Shown piece by piece: positions 1-9,466 of a stretch of 64,000 nt of DNA. Every line of letters starts with the position of its first letter. Positions within the stretch are counted from its first letter, which is position 1. The stretch spans positions 124,001 to 188,000 of the forward strand of contig BQMF02000029.1 of assembly GCA_027922465.2 (NCBI GenBank). Reading direction: 5' to 3'. The stretch comes from Turritopsis dohrnii (Eukaryota; Cnidaria; Hydrozoa; Anthoathecata; Oceaniidae). Below the pieces are notes generated by a model. The model made no database searches, was not told the DNA's origin, and was given only the letters and a program-made list of their open reading frames with translations. Made by a program: the position numbers and the translations under genes.

Positions 1-254
1 CTATATCTCCCGTGTCATATTTCTCTGACAGGGAAATGGCTCACAAATGTAAAGCTTAATGCCAGCCGTGCTTTTAAAAAGTGTAAATAAGGCTTAACAA
101 GTAATATCAGAAAGAGAGATAGGAAAGTGCCGATGTTGGGACAGAAATGTATCCCTTAATTATCAACGTTTAAAATTCACGCGAAATAGCGTGAATTTAT
201 ATGGCGTGAGTTTTGTTTTTGTATCGATTTTTTGTCTCTTACCTCTTTGTTATC
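1..254. other. Left flank of the Polinton, downstream of the polymerase gene
   Basis: No reading frame is supported here. The only structure I see is the perfect hairpin at 173-198. It may be the inner part of a Polinton terminal repeat, but no inverted partner is visible near 14.4-14.7 kb. Confidence 0.4.
173..198 (-). terminator. 3' hairpin behind the polymerase gene
   Basis: A perfect 10-bp stem (AAATTCACGC / GCGTGAATTT) with a 6-nt loop lies 57 nt beyond the polymerase stop codon. It belongs to a set of hairpins at gene ends in this element. A role in transcript 3'-end formation is inferred. Confidence 0.5.
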
Positions 255-3242
255 TTATGCGTGCTTATAATGACCTCTGGTGTATATGGTAATTCTATCA
301 TCTAAGATAATTCGTTTGTCATCATCCGCATCGAGAGCGAGTTTGTTTGTTTTTATGGTGTGAACATCATGGTTAATCGATTGGAAGGTCATTTGCTCTC
401 TATAAATATTTTCACCATCGAACAAGCATCTCTTATAATCATCAAACCCCATTGTCTTCTTTACTACGCACTGCTTGACTCCCTTGCACTTCTTGTCTTC
501 TTTTCCATCTAGCTGTTTACATGCATAGGTCTTTGCTCTAAGAGCAACAAACTCTGTCATTATCTTACCACCCAACTCATCTTTCATTAGACCAATGACT
601 TTCTTATTCAAACCTATGGGTAAAGGTCTGTTATCTTTCTCATCGTACGCTGAAGTGTCGAATCTCAAAGATACATCATCGGCGATATCTTTGTAAAAGT
701 CGTCGGTTTTGATGTGGTAGACAAAGCTGTCTGTATCCATATAGCAGAGCTTTAGATTGTCACCATATTTTGGTCTCATGTAATCATAGTGAAACTCATA
801 CATAATCATCTTTGACAAATCAAGAACTGTAGGTCCCAGATAGATTGGCTTGTTCAATAGGAGTTTGATCTTTTGCATTTCAGCAGCCATCAAATGTTCG
901 CTGAAACAGATACTACCCTTGAAGTTAGGTTTCATCACCAGCTTCTCATATTGTTCTTTCTTGGTAGCCAAGCGTATGTCTTTATGTTTACGTTGATTCT
1001 CCATAGTTTTACCAAAGACTGAATTGTTCATGAGCTTGAAAAAGTCCTTTTCAAAAACATTCTTTGATTTGGTACGCAAATTGGTGTTGAAATCGATGTA
1101 CAGCTTCAACCATGCGCTTTGCTTAAATCTCAGTACTCTATGAACCTTCTCAAGAACAAGACCATGCTTCAGCGATTGATCAAGTGCACGGATATGAATA
1201 ATATAGTTCTTCTTGTCTGAAAGACATGGAGTTAGCTTTTCTACGCCATTGATCTTCTTTCGCTCAGGCATAAATGGAAGATCGTTATGTGAATCATGAA
1301 GCTCCTGAGAATAGTTCACATCAACTTCAAGAAGATAACCATATTTACCGTCTTTCTCAGCCAACTTTGAAATGAATTTAGCGGTAAATTTATTAGCATC
1401 TACCCACTTGAAATTCCCTGTCGGTAGCTTCTGAATCATAGCCCATCCATATAGATTATTTGCATCAAGATATTGGAGATAGCTACTTTCTTCAGTCTTC
1501 TTATATTTAACATCCATATACTTGTTATTAGCTTTAGCATGTCTATGAACAGCCTGACAGAGACCTCCTCTAATACCTTGCTCTACGAAGAGAAACATAT
1601 CCATATCTGACAACAAATCCAGCTCAACCTTTGTCTTTTTCAAACAGGCTTGCCAAGCTAGTCCTGGAGCAGTGTAAAAATGTGCAGGATCCAGTTTATA
1701 GTTTGTTATGCATGTTTCCCTAAAAGTCTCAAAAACATCAGCAAGCAATAGAACGTCTGTCTTGAGGTAGAGATCATGATACGCACCCATACTTTTATTT
1801 TTCATGTGTTTCCACACCTTCTGTGCATGCATATAATCAGCATCACAGATACCTTTCATGTTCAACTTGCTGTAAAAAGCATCTTTTGGTGGGAGCTTAG
1901 TTTCATTAAACTTATCAAAAGAATCAATGTATTCATAAGGATAAACTCCTTTTCTTCTCAATAGTTTGAATTGCTCATCACCCTTGAAGAATTTTCGAAA
2001 GTTTTTACACTGATCGTTAGATAGATTGTTTACCAAGTTATCCAGACTACTAGCCATGAAACGCACACTATCGATGAATCTCAACTGTATCTTTTGAACT
2101 TTAGTCTCCCCATTTTTGTCAGTGTATTCACCAACCTTAACATCCAATGAGAAAGAGATATATTTTTCTTTGTTTTCAGCGATGACGGTAATCTTTTCAT
2201 CTCCATACTGTTTGGCTAGTTCTTTGATAAACAGAAGAGCATCATATTCGCTCAGATTGTGAAAGACGATCGGGATGTATTTAGGCACTTTATAACGGAG
2301 ATTACAAGACTGATGTGCAGCTCCACGAAATTTACCAGTAAAATGACAGTGATCCCTAACCTTAATGTTATCTTTTTCAAATTCTTTCATACATATGTGA
2401 CACTTATCAGAATTGACGTATCTTTGTAGCTCTTCATCTGTGAGATCTTGCATTCTCTGTTTAGGAAACATATTGTATAGCCTTTTCACTTCACCTACTG
2501 CATGATCCACAAAACGTAAAACACAGTCTTCACCGCGATAAAGCGTTAGAGGGTCTGAAACTTTACCATGAGCAAATTTGCTATAACAACAGAAGCATGT
2601 GGGGATATGTATACCAACCTTTTCAGTGGATGATCCACTACCGCTGCGCGGTTCTTCACAAGCCTCTTTTGACAAAGCTTCGAAATCAGCATACATTATG
2701 AAAGGAGCTTTGAGCTGGTACTGACCGTCATGAAACTTAACGGTGCTACCCTCCTTTGGCATTTCGATCTTCGCGACATCATTATTTTTACAATAATGAA
2801 AGTGTTCATCTCTAGTTTTGATGGAGGTAAATCCATGGAGGCAGTTTATGCAATAATGCTCCTTATGTTCGTGCTTCGAGTTGGCCTTGCTCAAGACACC
2901 GCTCAAGTTCTTTACAGCTATATAATGCCTCTTTTCCTCTTCACATAGTAAAAACAAAACAACCGTTTCTTTGCGATCAAGATGCTTCGACTTACGACAC
3001 ATATAGACACCTTCTGTCACATCTTTTGTCAAAACATGCACAGCGATATCAGGGTTCCTCCTCTCAAACAAATCTATTTTATTTAGCGCCATTGGAAACG
3101 ATAAACCGTCCCAATTATAGTTATCATACTTTTTGAGAGTTGAGATTCGTTCAGGATAATTATCGATCTTATCATGATTGAGAGCTGCGATAACAGCCCA
3201 TTTGAAGCACTCTTCATCATCTTCGTTATGTGGATTGATTAT
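255..3242 (-). CDS. Protein-primed family B DNA polymerase, exonuclease and polymerase part
   Basis: Replicates the Polinton genome by protein priming. The open frame runs from the TAG at 3243-3245 to the stop at 255; its first ATG is at 3092, giving 945 residues. Residue positions below count from that ATG. The N-terminal part has a C2H2-like finger near residue 80 and an endonuclease VII-like Cys/His cluster (CHICM ... RDHCHF ... SCN) near 232-268. Exonuclease motifs are visible: YADFEAL (ExoI), NLSEYD (ExoII) and YLKTDVLLLADVFE (ExoIII). Polymerase motifs are DANNLYGWAM (A), NNSVFGKTMEN (B) and YMDTDSF (C, near residue 784), all intact. The 50 codons between the TAG and the first ATG are also coding-like and in frame with the upstream ORF at 3243-4127, so the two are almost certainly one gene split by a stop. 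Family assignment is firm; activity of this copy is doubtful. Confidence 0.93.
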   Translation of the reverse strand: MINPHNEDDEECFKWAVIAALNHDKIDNYPERISTLKKYDNYNWDGLSFPMALNKIDLFERRNPDIAVHVLTKDVTEGVYMCRKSKHLDRKETVVLFLLCEEEKRHYIAVKNLSGVLSKANSKHEHKEHYCINCLHGFTSIKTRDEHFHYCKNNDVAKIEMPKEGSTVKFHDGQYQLKAPFIMYADFEALSKEACEEPRSGSGSSTEKVGIHIPTCFCCYSKFAHGKVSDPLTLYRGEDCVLRFVDHAVGEVKRLYNMFPKQRMQDLTDEELQRYVNSDKCHICMKEFEKDNIKVRDHCHFTGKFRGAAHQSCNLRYKVPKYIPIVFHNLSEYDALLFIKELAKQYGDEKITVIAENKEKYISFSLDVKVGEYTDKNGETKVQKIQLRFIDSVRFMASSLDNLVNNLSNDQCKNFRKFFKGDEQFKLLRRKGVYPYEYIDSFDKFNETKLPPKDAFYSKLNMKGICDADYMHAQKVWKHMKNKSMGAYHDLYLKTDVLLLADVFETFRETCITNYKLDPAHFYTAPGLAWQACLKKTKVELDLLSDMDMFLFVEQGIRGGLCQAVHRHAKANNKYMDVKYKKTEESSYLQYLDANNLYGWAMIQKLPTGNFKWVDANKFTAKFISKLAEKDGKYGYLLEVDVNYSQELHDSHNDLPFMPERKKINGVEKLTPCLSDKKNYIIHIRALDQSLKHGLVLEKVHRVLRFKQSAWLKLYIDFNTNLRTKSKNVFEKDFFKLMNNSVFGKTMENQRKHKDIRLATKKEQYEKLVMKPNFKGSICFSEHLMAAEMQKIKLLLNKPIYLGPTVLDLSKMIMYEFHYDYMRPKYGDNLKLCYMDTDSFVYHIKTDDFYKDIADDVSLRFDTSAYDEKDNRPLPIGLNKKVIGLMKDELGGKIMTEFVALRAKTYACKQLDGKEDKKCKGVKQCVVKKTMGFDDYKRCLFDGENIYREQMTFQSINHDVHTIKTNKLALDADDDKRIILDDRITIYTRGHYKHA

Positions 3243-4127
3243 CTATTTCTTACCGCTGAAATTCTTAGGTAGCGGCAAGTAAGAGCTGCCTCTCGTTAAT
3301 TTTAGCTTGTGAAAGTCTACATCAATATTTAAAATTTTATCGATAACAAAGCCGGATTGAGGTAACGCAGGGTTTTCAATCTGCTCGATTATCTTTTTGA
3401 ATATATTATTAACAACATTAGATCTATCGTTTTCATTGTGAATTGTTTCCATATTGCTATTGAACGCCTTATCAACATAGATTGTCGCTTCAGGATTGGA
3501 TAAATCCTTTCTCCATTTGATCCACACAGTTGCTTGAATTTTTATTGATTTTTTGTTTTTGAGTTCCCTCTTAATCAGATCAATTAGGATGGCTCGAACC
3601 TTTTTGAGAAACAAATCAACGTCCTTTTTTCCATCTGAGTTTATCTTGAACCTTTTGTAAGAACCATCAAACGCCGTTTCAATGGGGACAAACGCTTTAG
3701 GTTTCACCAATTTTTCATCTTTTTCATCATTCTTCTTGTAGAGGTTGAGAATCTTCTTCTTCATCTCTCTGAAAGCGCTACTCACTTTCTCACGAATAGG
3801 TTTAGGTGTATGATTTATCAACCACTCCTTCAACTCATCCAACTTGCTTTTTACCTGAGGTCTATTTTTTGCAATTTCTTGCTGCTCAAACAAATCCATG
3901 TCTTGTCGGTTAGGAATAATTGCAACAGGTCGGACTGGTTTGATCCGCCTAGTAGATCTTGGTGGTGGAATAGGTTGGTCATTCCTCGTTGGTGTTGCTG
4001 TAGACAAACGAGCTGGTGGGTCCGCTAATAATTTGAGTAACTGCACCTTTCTGAGTTTTGAGTAGCCACGTAGGCCGCGTTCTCTTGCGAGAGCTTTTAA
4101 TTCAACAACTGTATTACGTAAAGTCAT
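3243..4127 (-). CDS. N-terminal part of the Polinton polymerase, cut off by an in-frame TAG
   Basis: A 294-codon frame starting at ATG 4127 and ending at TAG 3243-3245. It continues in the same frame, without further stops, into the catalytic part at 255-3242; together they span 1,291 codons, a plausible full length for a Polinton PolB. Residues 1-35 (LRNTVVELKALARERGLRGY...) look like a SAP or HeH-type DNA-binding helix-extension-helix. A basic, proline-rich linker follows (about 40-80), then a lysine-rich helical region. Such N-terminal extensions are usual in Polinton polymerases. A TATA-like motif at 4151-4178 lies just upstream. The stop is most simply a nonsense mutation; programmed readthrough is possible but has no support in the sequence. 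Confidence 0.7.
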   Translation of the reverse strand: MTLRNTVVELKALARERGLRGYSKLRKVQLLKLLADPPARLSTATPTRNDQPIPPPRSTRRIKPVRPVAIIPNRQDMDLFEQQEIAKNRPQVKSKLDELKEWLINHTPKPIREKVSSAFREMKKKILNLYKKNDEKDEKLVKPKAFVPIETAFDGSYKRFKINSDGKKDVDLFLKKVRAILIDLIKRELKNKKSIKIQATVWIKWRKDLSNPEATIYVDKAFNSNMETIHNENDRSNVVNNIFKKIIEQIENPALPQSGFVIDKILNIDVDFHKLKLTRGSSYLPLPKNFSGKK

Positions 4128-4150
4128 GTTGTATAATTATTATTTGTGTG

Positions 4151-4178
4151 ATATATAAGTGATCATGATCTCTTTATA
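4151..4178 (-). promoter_or_regulatory. Candidate promoter of the polymerase gene
   Basis: On the minus strand this reads TATAAAGAGATCATGATCAC followed by TTATATAT, 24-51 nt before the ATG at 4127. Almost the same block occurs at 9363-9394 before a second minus-strand gene. Shared sequence at two unrelated starts, with a TATA-like core, suggests a Polinton promoter class. Function is inferred. Confidence 0.4.
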
Positions 4179-4234
4179 GTAGTTTTGAAATATCATTTAT
4201 TCAATTTGTAAATGAAAAGAACCTCTGGCTAACC

Positions 4235-4260
4235 TTTGTTACTCGGATTTAAGTAACAAA
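4235..4260 (-). terminator. 3' hairpin behind the 103-residue gene
   Basis: A perfect 9-bp stem TTTGTTACT / AGTAACAAA with an 8-nt loop, 18 nt beyond the stop at 4279. The stem is nearly identical to the hairpin at 13253-13277, although the genes are unrelated. Confidence 0.55.
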
Positions 4261-4278
4261 AAAAACAGCCTCTACGAC

Positions 4279-4590
4279 TCAAACCAATTTATTTTGTTTG
4301 CGAGCCATCCTTTTCTTCTCGTTATAACTCTCTCGATAGCTGAGATATTTTTCTTGGTTGTTTTTCATCCAGTTTGAATAGCGTGTATAAAATGCTTGTC
4401 TCGTATCAGGATCACAAAGAAACAATGGATCCTTATCATTCTTTTCAAGTACCTCAAGCATTTTAGCTTTACTCATTTGCTTAACATATTTTATTTTTCG
4501 TGATGCACATAAGTTTATCAATGTATTAATATTCATTGATTGGTAATCTGATACTCCAGTATCGTAATGTGATTCTGTTTTGTCGTTCAT
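4279..4590 (-). CDS. Small SAP/HeH-like Polinton protein
   Basis: A 103-residue frame with ATG at 4590. Residues about 19-50 (MNINTLINLCASRKIKYVKQ...) have the spacing of a SAP or HeH helix-extension-helix, a small DNA-binding fold; the C-terminal half is basic and aromatic (YTRYSNWMKNNQEKYLSYRESY). It sits between the polymerase gene and the integrase gene, transcribed in the polymerase direction, with its own 3' hairpin at 4235-4260. Upstream of the ATG the minus strand reads TATCTCTTTTATATAAAG, a possible TATA box. I do not recognise a specific family. A DNA-binding or packaging role is inference. Confidence 0.6.
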   Translation of the reverse strand: MNDKTESHYDTGVSDYQSMNINTLINLCASRKIKYVKQMSKAKMLEVLEKNDKDPLFLCDPDTRQAFYTRYSNWMKNNQEKYLSYRESYNEKKRMARKQNKLV

Positions 4591-4706
4591 GTTTATTCTT
4601 TATATAAAAGAGATAAACTTTTAAGCCACTTTTTTGTTGTGTCACACCACGTGTTATATCGTAATAAAATGAGATAAATAATAAAATATGTATAAATAAA
4701 TAAAAG

Positions 4707-4957
4707 ATGTCAAACTCTAAACTTCAAGAGATTTATTATCAACCTCAAAACTTATGGAAAGGACAAAGGGCTATTCGCAATCTAAGAGGATTTGGTTTCA
4801 AACCGAATGAAATTAAGAAGTGGCTATCAAAACAAGCTTTGTGGCAGGTACATCTACCGACACCGAAAGGATCGAACGTCCACATTATGAGGTGACTAAA
4901 CCGAATGAAATTCATCAATTTGATATATTGTATATGCCTAGTGATATGCTGTATGGT
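4707..4957 (+). pseudogene. Polinton integrase, 5' part (frameshifted, then split by a LINE)
   Basis: Start of the retroviral-type integrase gene. The first frame (ATG 4707) runs 62 codons and fails at TGA 4893-4895; a second frame picks up the expected integrase sequence at about 4868 and runs to 4957, so a one-base loss near 4867-4870 is the likely lesion. At 4957/4958 the frame is broken again by a minus-strand LINE and resumes at 8247. The block just before the break ends in ...FDILYMPSDMLYG, which in this family leads into the catalytic core. The lesions are described by position only. Confidence 0.8.
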
Positions 4958-4958
4958 A

Positions 4959-4993
<35 letters not shown>

Positions 4994-7900
4994 AACAATA
5001 TTTATACAGGTTGATTTCGTTCAGAAAATTAAATATTCTGTTATCAATGAAAGACCTGTTTAAAAGAAATGTAAATAATAAAATTAACTATGTTAAAAAA
5101 TTATATATACATATAAAACACATATACATATACATAGGGCTGAAGTACCTGGGTATAAGGCTCTTGTAATGGAGTGTATAGTATAAGCAATAAAGAGTGT
5201 AGAAGTATGATTAATCGCATACACCCTCACATATGGACCAGTAAAGAAAAACCAAAAAGAGGCACGGAGACTTAGAAAAAAGAAATTAATTTATTACTGT
5301 AAACTACCATAAAATACGTGAGGAACAGTGGAAAGGCAAGATTACCACAATACGAGTAAAAAAAAACTTGTGCATCTGGATCGTTAAAAGAGAACTAGAA
5401 ATCATAGTTCATCATCATTCGTTTAAATTTTGTATAAAATAATTCATTTCTCAGGTTACCATCAATCTGATTATAAATGAATGCTCCTTGAAATTTGAAA
5501 GTTCTGCGACCCGCTTCCGTTTTTATTTTTGGAATCTTCAACAACGAACCATTTCCGCGGGTGTTGTGACAATGGTTTTGTCGAGTGAAGACAATATTGT
5601 AATCAGAGGATATACCATTTATACAACGCCACACATCAACTGCTACTCGTCTTTTTCTGAGAGTGATGATCGGATCCCAGGTGCAATCATTATTGATGAT
5701 TCGTTTCCCACGGTCGTGAATTTTTTGCAGTTTTCGATTCGATGATTCGCACATATTGCAATATATTGGGTAACAATAAAATAAAATTGGCATAATCATA
5801 GTCTTGTATATGGATTCAGCAACATAAGGACTAACGTTGTGTCGAATTCTTGAAAGGAGTCCTAAACGACTTGAAGCTTTCTTGTACATTCGATTTATTT
5901 GGGAAGTTAAGTTAAGACCACTGTCTAGGAGAACACCCAGATATTCATACTGTTTTTCCTCATTTATTTTGACACCATTGATAGATATTTCACAAGCACC
6001 AGATTTACTGATAATTTGGTGTGTACCATATAAAACAAATTCCGTTTTCCCTTTTTTAAGGTTCATTACTAGGCAGTTGTCAGAGAACCATTTAGCGATT
6101 ATATTGATTTCTGAATTTAGGGTATTTTGAATAACAGATACGTCTTTGTCAGCGAAATAAATAACTGCATCGTCAGCATATAATAGTATATGTGAGGAGT
6201 TCAAAGAAAGGTACAAATCGTTTATTAATAGACAAAATAACAATGGACCCAGTATGGATCCTTGTGGTACTCCATGTGTCATGGGTTGTATACTTGAAGG
6301 AACATTATCTATCACAACATATTGTGTTCTATTGAAAAGGTAATCCGTTAACCAAGAAAGCTCAATGTTCTTTATACCATAGAGAGGTAGTTTAGAAAGC
6401 AAACAAGCATGATGAACTGTATCAAAGGCTTTTTTTAAATCAATATATACCGCTCCAGTCAAGTTACGTTTATCCATACCAGATCGAATGAATTCAACTA
6501 GCTTGGTTACTGCGTGCTGTGTTGATTTGCCTTTACGAAAACCAAACTGATATGGACATAACAAGTTATTATCTTCAAGATATTGACTAAGCTGTTGATA
6601 TGCAATTTTCTCAATGACTTTTGATAAGATGTTGAGAACAGAAATTGGTCGATAGTTGTCAATTAACATGTGACTATCTGATTTGTGTAAGGGTGTTACC
6701 TTTGCTTGTTTTTCTAGTGTTGGGAACAGTCCTGTTTTAAAACTTAGGTTAATCAGCATGGATATTGGTGCGGCAAGTTCTTCTGCAGCGTCTTTTATTA
6801 ACTTGGCTGGGATATTATCAGGACCAGCTGATTTATTGGTTTTTAATTTCTTCAATTTAGACAGTACATCTGAAGAATCAACTTCTTTAAACTGAAATCG
6901 GGTGTGATTTGGATTTAATTTGTCCATAACATTTTGGAAGTTGAATATTTTCCAAGTGTCAACAGAGAGATAACAATGACGTAATGTTGCAGCAACTTTA
7001 CTGAAAAATGAACAGAAGGCATTAGCGATTTCTTTTTTGTTCGACGATCTTACATCATCTATAATTATGGTTGAGATGTTGTTGTTATTTTTCTTCTTTG
7101 TTGGAAAACATTTTTTCACATTTCTCCAAAAGTCGTCTGCACCATTTTTACGGAATAAATTGCGACAGTAGTTCGCTTTGGCTTTTCGTATTATGCTAGT
7201 CACGTGATTTCTCATTATTTTATAGCGTGACCAGTCATGTTCACTGTTTTTTCTTCTAGCTTGTTTCAACAAGTAGTCTCTCTCTTGAATTTTCGTTTTG
7301 ATCGTTTTAGTTAACCACGGGCTAGGTTTTCCGCGCATCATTGTTTCTTTGAGAGGTACATGGTTTTCGACTAAGGTACAGAGAAGTTTTTTAAACTTTT
7401 CCCAAGCGATGTTTATATCTGATGAAAATATAAAGTTTTGCCAAGGTATGTTACGAACATCTTCCTTGAACTGTTCTTTATCGTACTTAGAGTAATCTCT
7501 CATTAATGATTTCCGTGGTACAAATTTTTGGACATGTAATTTCCTAATGACTCCGACGAGATCGTGATCACTGATGCTACACGGAAAAACGATGGTGTCA
7601 GCAATTTTTGTTTGGTCTGTTGTTATGACGATATCAATCAGCGTTGTTGAATCTTTCGTTATTCGAGTGGGTTTATCTATAACTTGTTTAAAGCCATTAA
7701 TTTTTATCAAATCTTTTAACACTTTTTGATGACTAGCTACAAGGTAATTGATGTTCAAATCTCCTGCCAGCAATATCTCTTTGTTCTCGCTTATTGCTGT
7801 TGAAATCATATCATCAAAAATAGCCGTAAAATCTTTATGTAAGTGACGAGAACTTTCCGGGGGTTTGTAAAGTACGCTTATCAATAAAGACTTTGATTTC

Positions 7901-8246
7901 TGGGTGAATAACTCGATCCAGATTGATTCTATATCATTCTTCTCTAAGTCAGACCTTCTATGGAAACTTAAGTCATTTCTGATATAGCATAACACACCGC
8001 CAAATGTGCCTTTTTTACGATCTCTTCGAACGATGGTGTATCCGTCTATGTGAAGTTCTGTGTCGGAAACCGATTTATTTAAGTGTGTTTCTGATATACT
8101 GAAAATTTGGATATTTTTGTGTGTATCAGAAAGTAAGAGTTTGACTTTATCAATTTTTCCCAATATTCCATTGATGTTCAAATGAAAAAACTTTAATCCT
8201 CTTTTCCTAACGAATCCATCAAGAGTTTCGTTGGAATAATGAGCAT
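4958..8246 (-). mobile_element. 5'-truncated CR1-like LINE inserted in the integrase gene
   Basis: A non-LTR retrotransposon of about 3.29 kb, opposite in direction to the gene it interrupts. Its 3' end is a (AAT)n tail seen on the plus strand as a TTATTA run at 4958-4992, followed by about 400 nt of 3' untranslated sequence up to 5394. Its 5' end is cut within the endonuclease-encoding region at about 8246, so no first ORF and no promoter remain. The limits come from where integrase coding stops (GGT, 4955-4957) and restarts (GAC, 8247). I find no clear target-site duplication, which is common for truncated CR1-type insertions. Confidence 0.88.
5395..8246 (-). CDS. LINE endonuclease/reverse transcriptase (CR1/Jockey group), 5'-partial
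   Basis: An open frame of about 950 codons. N-terminal AP-type endonuclease: HLNINGI near the start, SISETHL, LLAGDLNIN and ISDHDLVGV, which supply the usual Asn, Glu, Asp/Asn and Ser-Asp-His residues. Reverse transcriptase follows: PISVLNILSKVIEK, FRKGKSTQHAV, YIDLKKAFDTVHH, GVPQGSILGPLLF and the catalytic LYADDAVIY, then YEYLGVLLD in the thumb. The frame has no internal stop. The ATG at 8292 is not the element's own: its first 15 or so codons are the antisense of the integrase gene, so the frame enters the LINE from host sequence. Placement in the CR1/Jockey group rests on these motifs and the short-repeat tail; the exact clade is uncertain. Confidence 0.88.
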
Positions 8247-8981
8247 GACAATAAATACAAGTACATTTTGTCTGGTGTTGACACTGCTTCACGCTATAAG
8301 GTGGCCCGACCTTTGAAGACTAAGAGAACGAAAGAGGTTGCCGCTATGATTGAAGACATCTACAAGGTTGGACCGTTAACTTATCCAAAAGTATTTCAAT
8401 GTGATAACGGTTCAGAATTCAAAGCGGATGTGACAAAACTGTTGGAGAAGAATAATGTTGAAATTAAAAGAGCAACTACAAAATATAAGCATACCCATAC
8501 AGCTTTTGTTGAGGCATTGAACAAGATACTTGCTGAAAATTTATTCAAAATACAAGATGCTCAAGAACTGAATGATTCGGAAAAGGTATCGTCTACATGG
8601 GTCAAATATTTGTATAAACTGGTAGAAAGATTGAATGATACGAAGACTCAGATGATCGGTATGAAACCGAAAGATGCCATCAAATTGAAAGAGGTGCCTC
8701 TCGCTAAACGAGAGAGCTATCCACCTGAAGTAGAGCTACCTCAAGATGGTTTGTATAGATATCTATTGCAACCGGGTGAAGAGCACGATGACCATCGAAA
8801 AAGAGCAACAGATAGGATATGGTCAAAGAGGACATATAGATTGAGTGAGGTAATAGATCAACCAGGTAACCGTGTACTATATTACCTTCAAGATGGACCT
8901 GAACGAGCTTTTGTGAAAGAAGAGTTGATGTTGATACCTGAGGATACAGAGCTACCTCCTGATTATTTGCAAGGTTGGTGA
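8247..8981 (+). pseudogene. Polinton integrase, 3' part (catalytic core and C-terminus)
   Basis: Continuation of the integrase gene beyond the LINE. It encodes the rest of the DDE core and the C-terminal domain: SGVDTASRYKVARPL, then FQCDNGSEFK (second catalytic Asp) and THTAFVEALNKILAENLF (catalytic Glu region), followed by a chromodomain-like or Tudor-like C-terminal stretch rich in aromatic residues (RTYRLSEVI ... YYLQDGPERAFVKEEL). The open frame starts upstream of the first candidate start at 8268, and in-frame coding begins at 8247 directly at the LINE junction. Integrases of this kind insert Polintons and leave short duplications. Split from its 5' part, this copy cannot be made whole. 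Convergent with the gene at 9043-9348, with a hairpin between them. Confidence 0.85.
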
Positions 8982-8997
8982 ACCGTACATACAAAGT

Positions 8998-9022
8998 ATC
9001 TTTACTTGTTTCTAGTAAAGAT
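8998..9022. terminator. Shared 3' hairpin between convergent genes
   Basis: A perfect 9-bp stem ATCTTTACT / AGTAAAGAT with a 7-nt loop, 16 nt after the integrase stop and 20 nt after the stop of the minus-strand gene at 9043. Its symmetry would serve both strands. Confidence 0.55.
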
Positions 9023-9042
9023 GAGTTGTCTAGCGACGAGGT

Positions 9043-9348
9043 TTAGCGCCACATAATGTCATAATCAAAGAATCCCTTCGGTCTGACAAAGGCTTCTCTA
9101 GAACTCCAACCATAACCCTTTAATTCAACGCAAAGTCTTGCAGGCAGCTGCGTCTTATATAAATTTCCTGTTCTATCTTCGACCTCTGCATACAAAGCTG
9201 TTTCAGAACCAAATTCAAATGCAGGTGTGTCTATCTCACCCACAGATTTAACATGATAAATCACGTTTTCAGTTAGCTCTCTCCACTTTATGATTGGAAC
9301 AAATTGTTCCATGTTTTGTTCGAATGTTGTAACTGTTGGAAATTCCAT
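9043..9348 (-). CDS. Polinton small protein, function unknown
   Basis: Reading frame of 101 codons from the ATG at 9348 (MEFPTVTTFEQNMEQF...). An upstream in-frame extension to 9441 exists, but the ATG at 9348 is preceded by a TATA-like block at 9363-9394 and begins a compact, well-composed protein, so I chose it. The sequence mixes beta-type stretches (IIKWRELTENVIYHVKSV, YAEVEDRTGNLYKTQLPARL) and ends in an aromatic segment (FFDYDIMWR). There is no membrane segment or catalytic motif. An OB-like single-strand binding fold would fit the look, but I cannot show it. It runs convergent to the integrase gene and shares the hairpin at 8998-9022. Confidence 0.6.
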   Translation of the reverse strand: MEFPTVTTFEQNMEQFVPIIKWRELTENVIYHVKSVGEIDTPAFEFGSETALYAEVEDRTGNLYKTQLPARLCVELKGYGWSSREAFVRPKGFFDYDIMWR

Positions 9349-9362
9349 TGTCTCTTTTTGTC

Positions 9363-9394
9363 TATATATATACTTGTGATCATATCTCTTTATA
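9363..9394 (-). promoter_or_regulatory. Candidate promoter with the same motif as the polymerase gene
   Basis: Minus strand TATAAAGAGATATGATCACA followed by a TATATATATA run, 15-46 nt before ATG 9348. It matches the block at 4151-4178 except for one missing base. The role is inferred from position and sharing. Confidence 0.4.
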
Positions 9395-9430
9395 ACAGTT
9401 TCATTTATCACTTTTTTAAATTGAGGAGCA

Positions 9431-9466
9431 CATAACCGCACATCCTAGTAACCATTTTCGGTTATG
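9431..9466 (-). terminator. Hairpin overlapping the stop of the 198-residue gene
   Basis: An 8-bp perfect stem CATAACCG / CGGTTATG with a 20-nt loop that spans the stop codon at 9445-9447. It is weaker than the others because of the longer loop. Confidence 0.35.

Noticed and set aside
5488..7495. Several plus-strand ORFs across the LINE
   Set aside because: They are shadows of the minus-strand endonuclease/reverse transcriptase frame.
8704..8994. Minus-strand ORF of 96 codons opposite the integrase
   Set aside because: Antisense of the recognised integrase C-terminus, no own motif.
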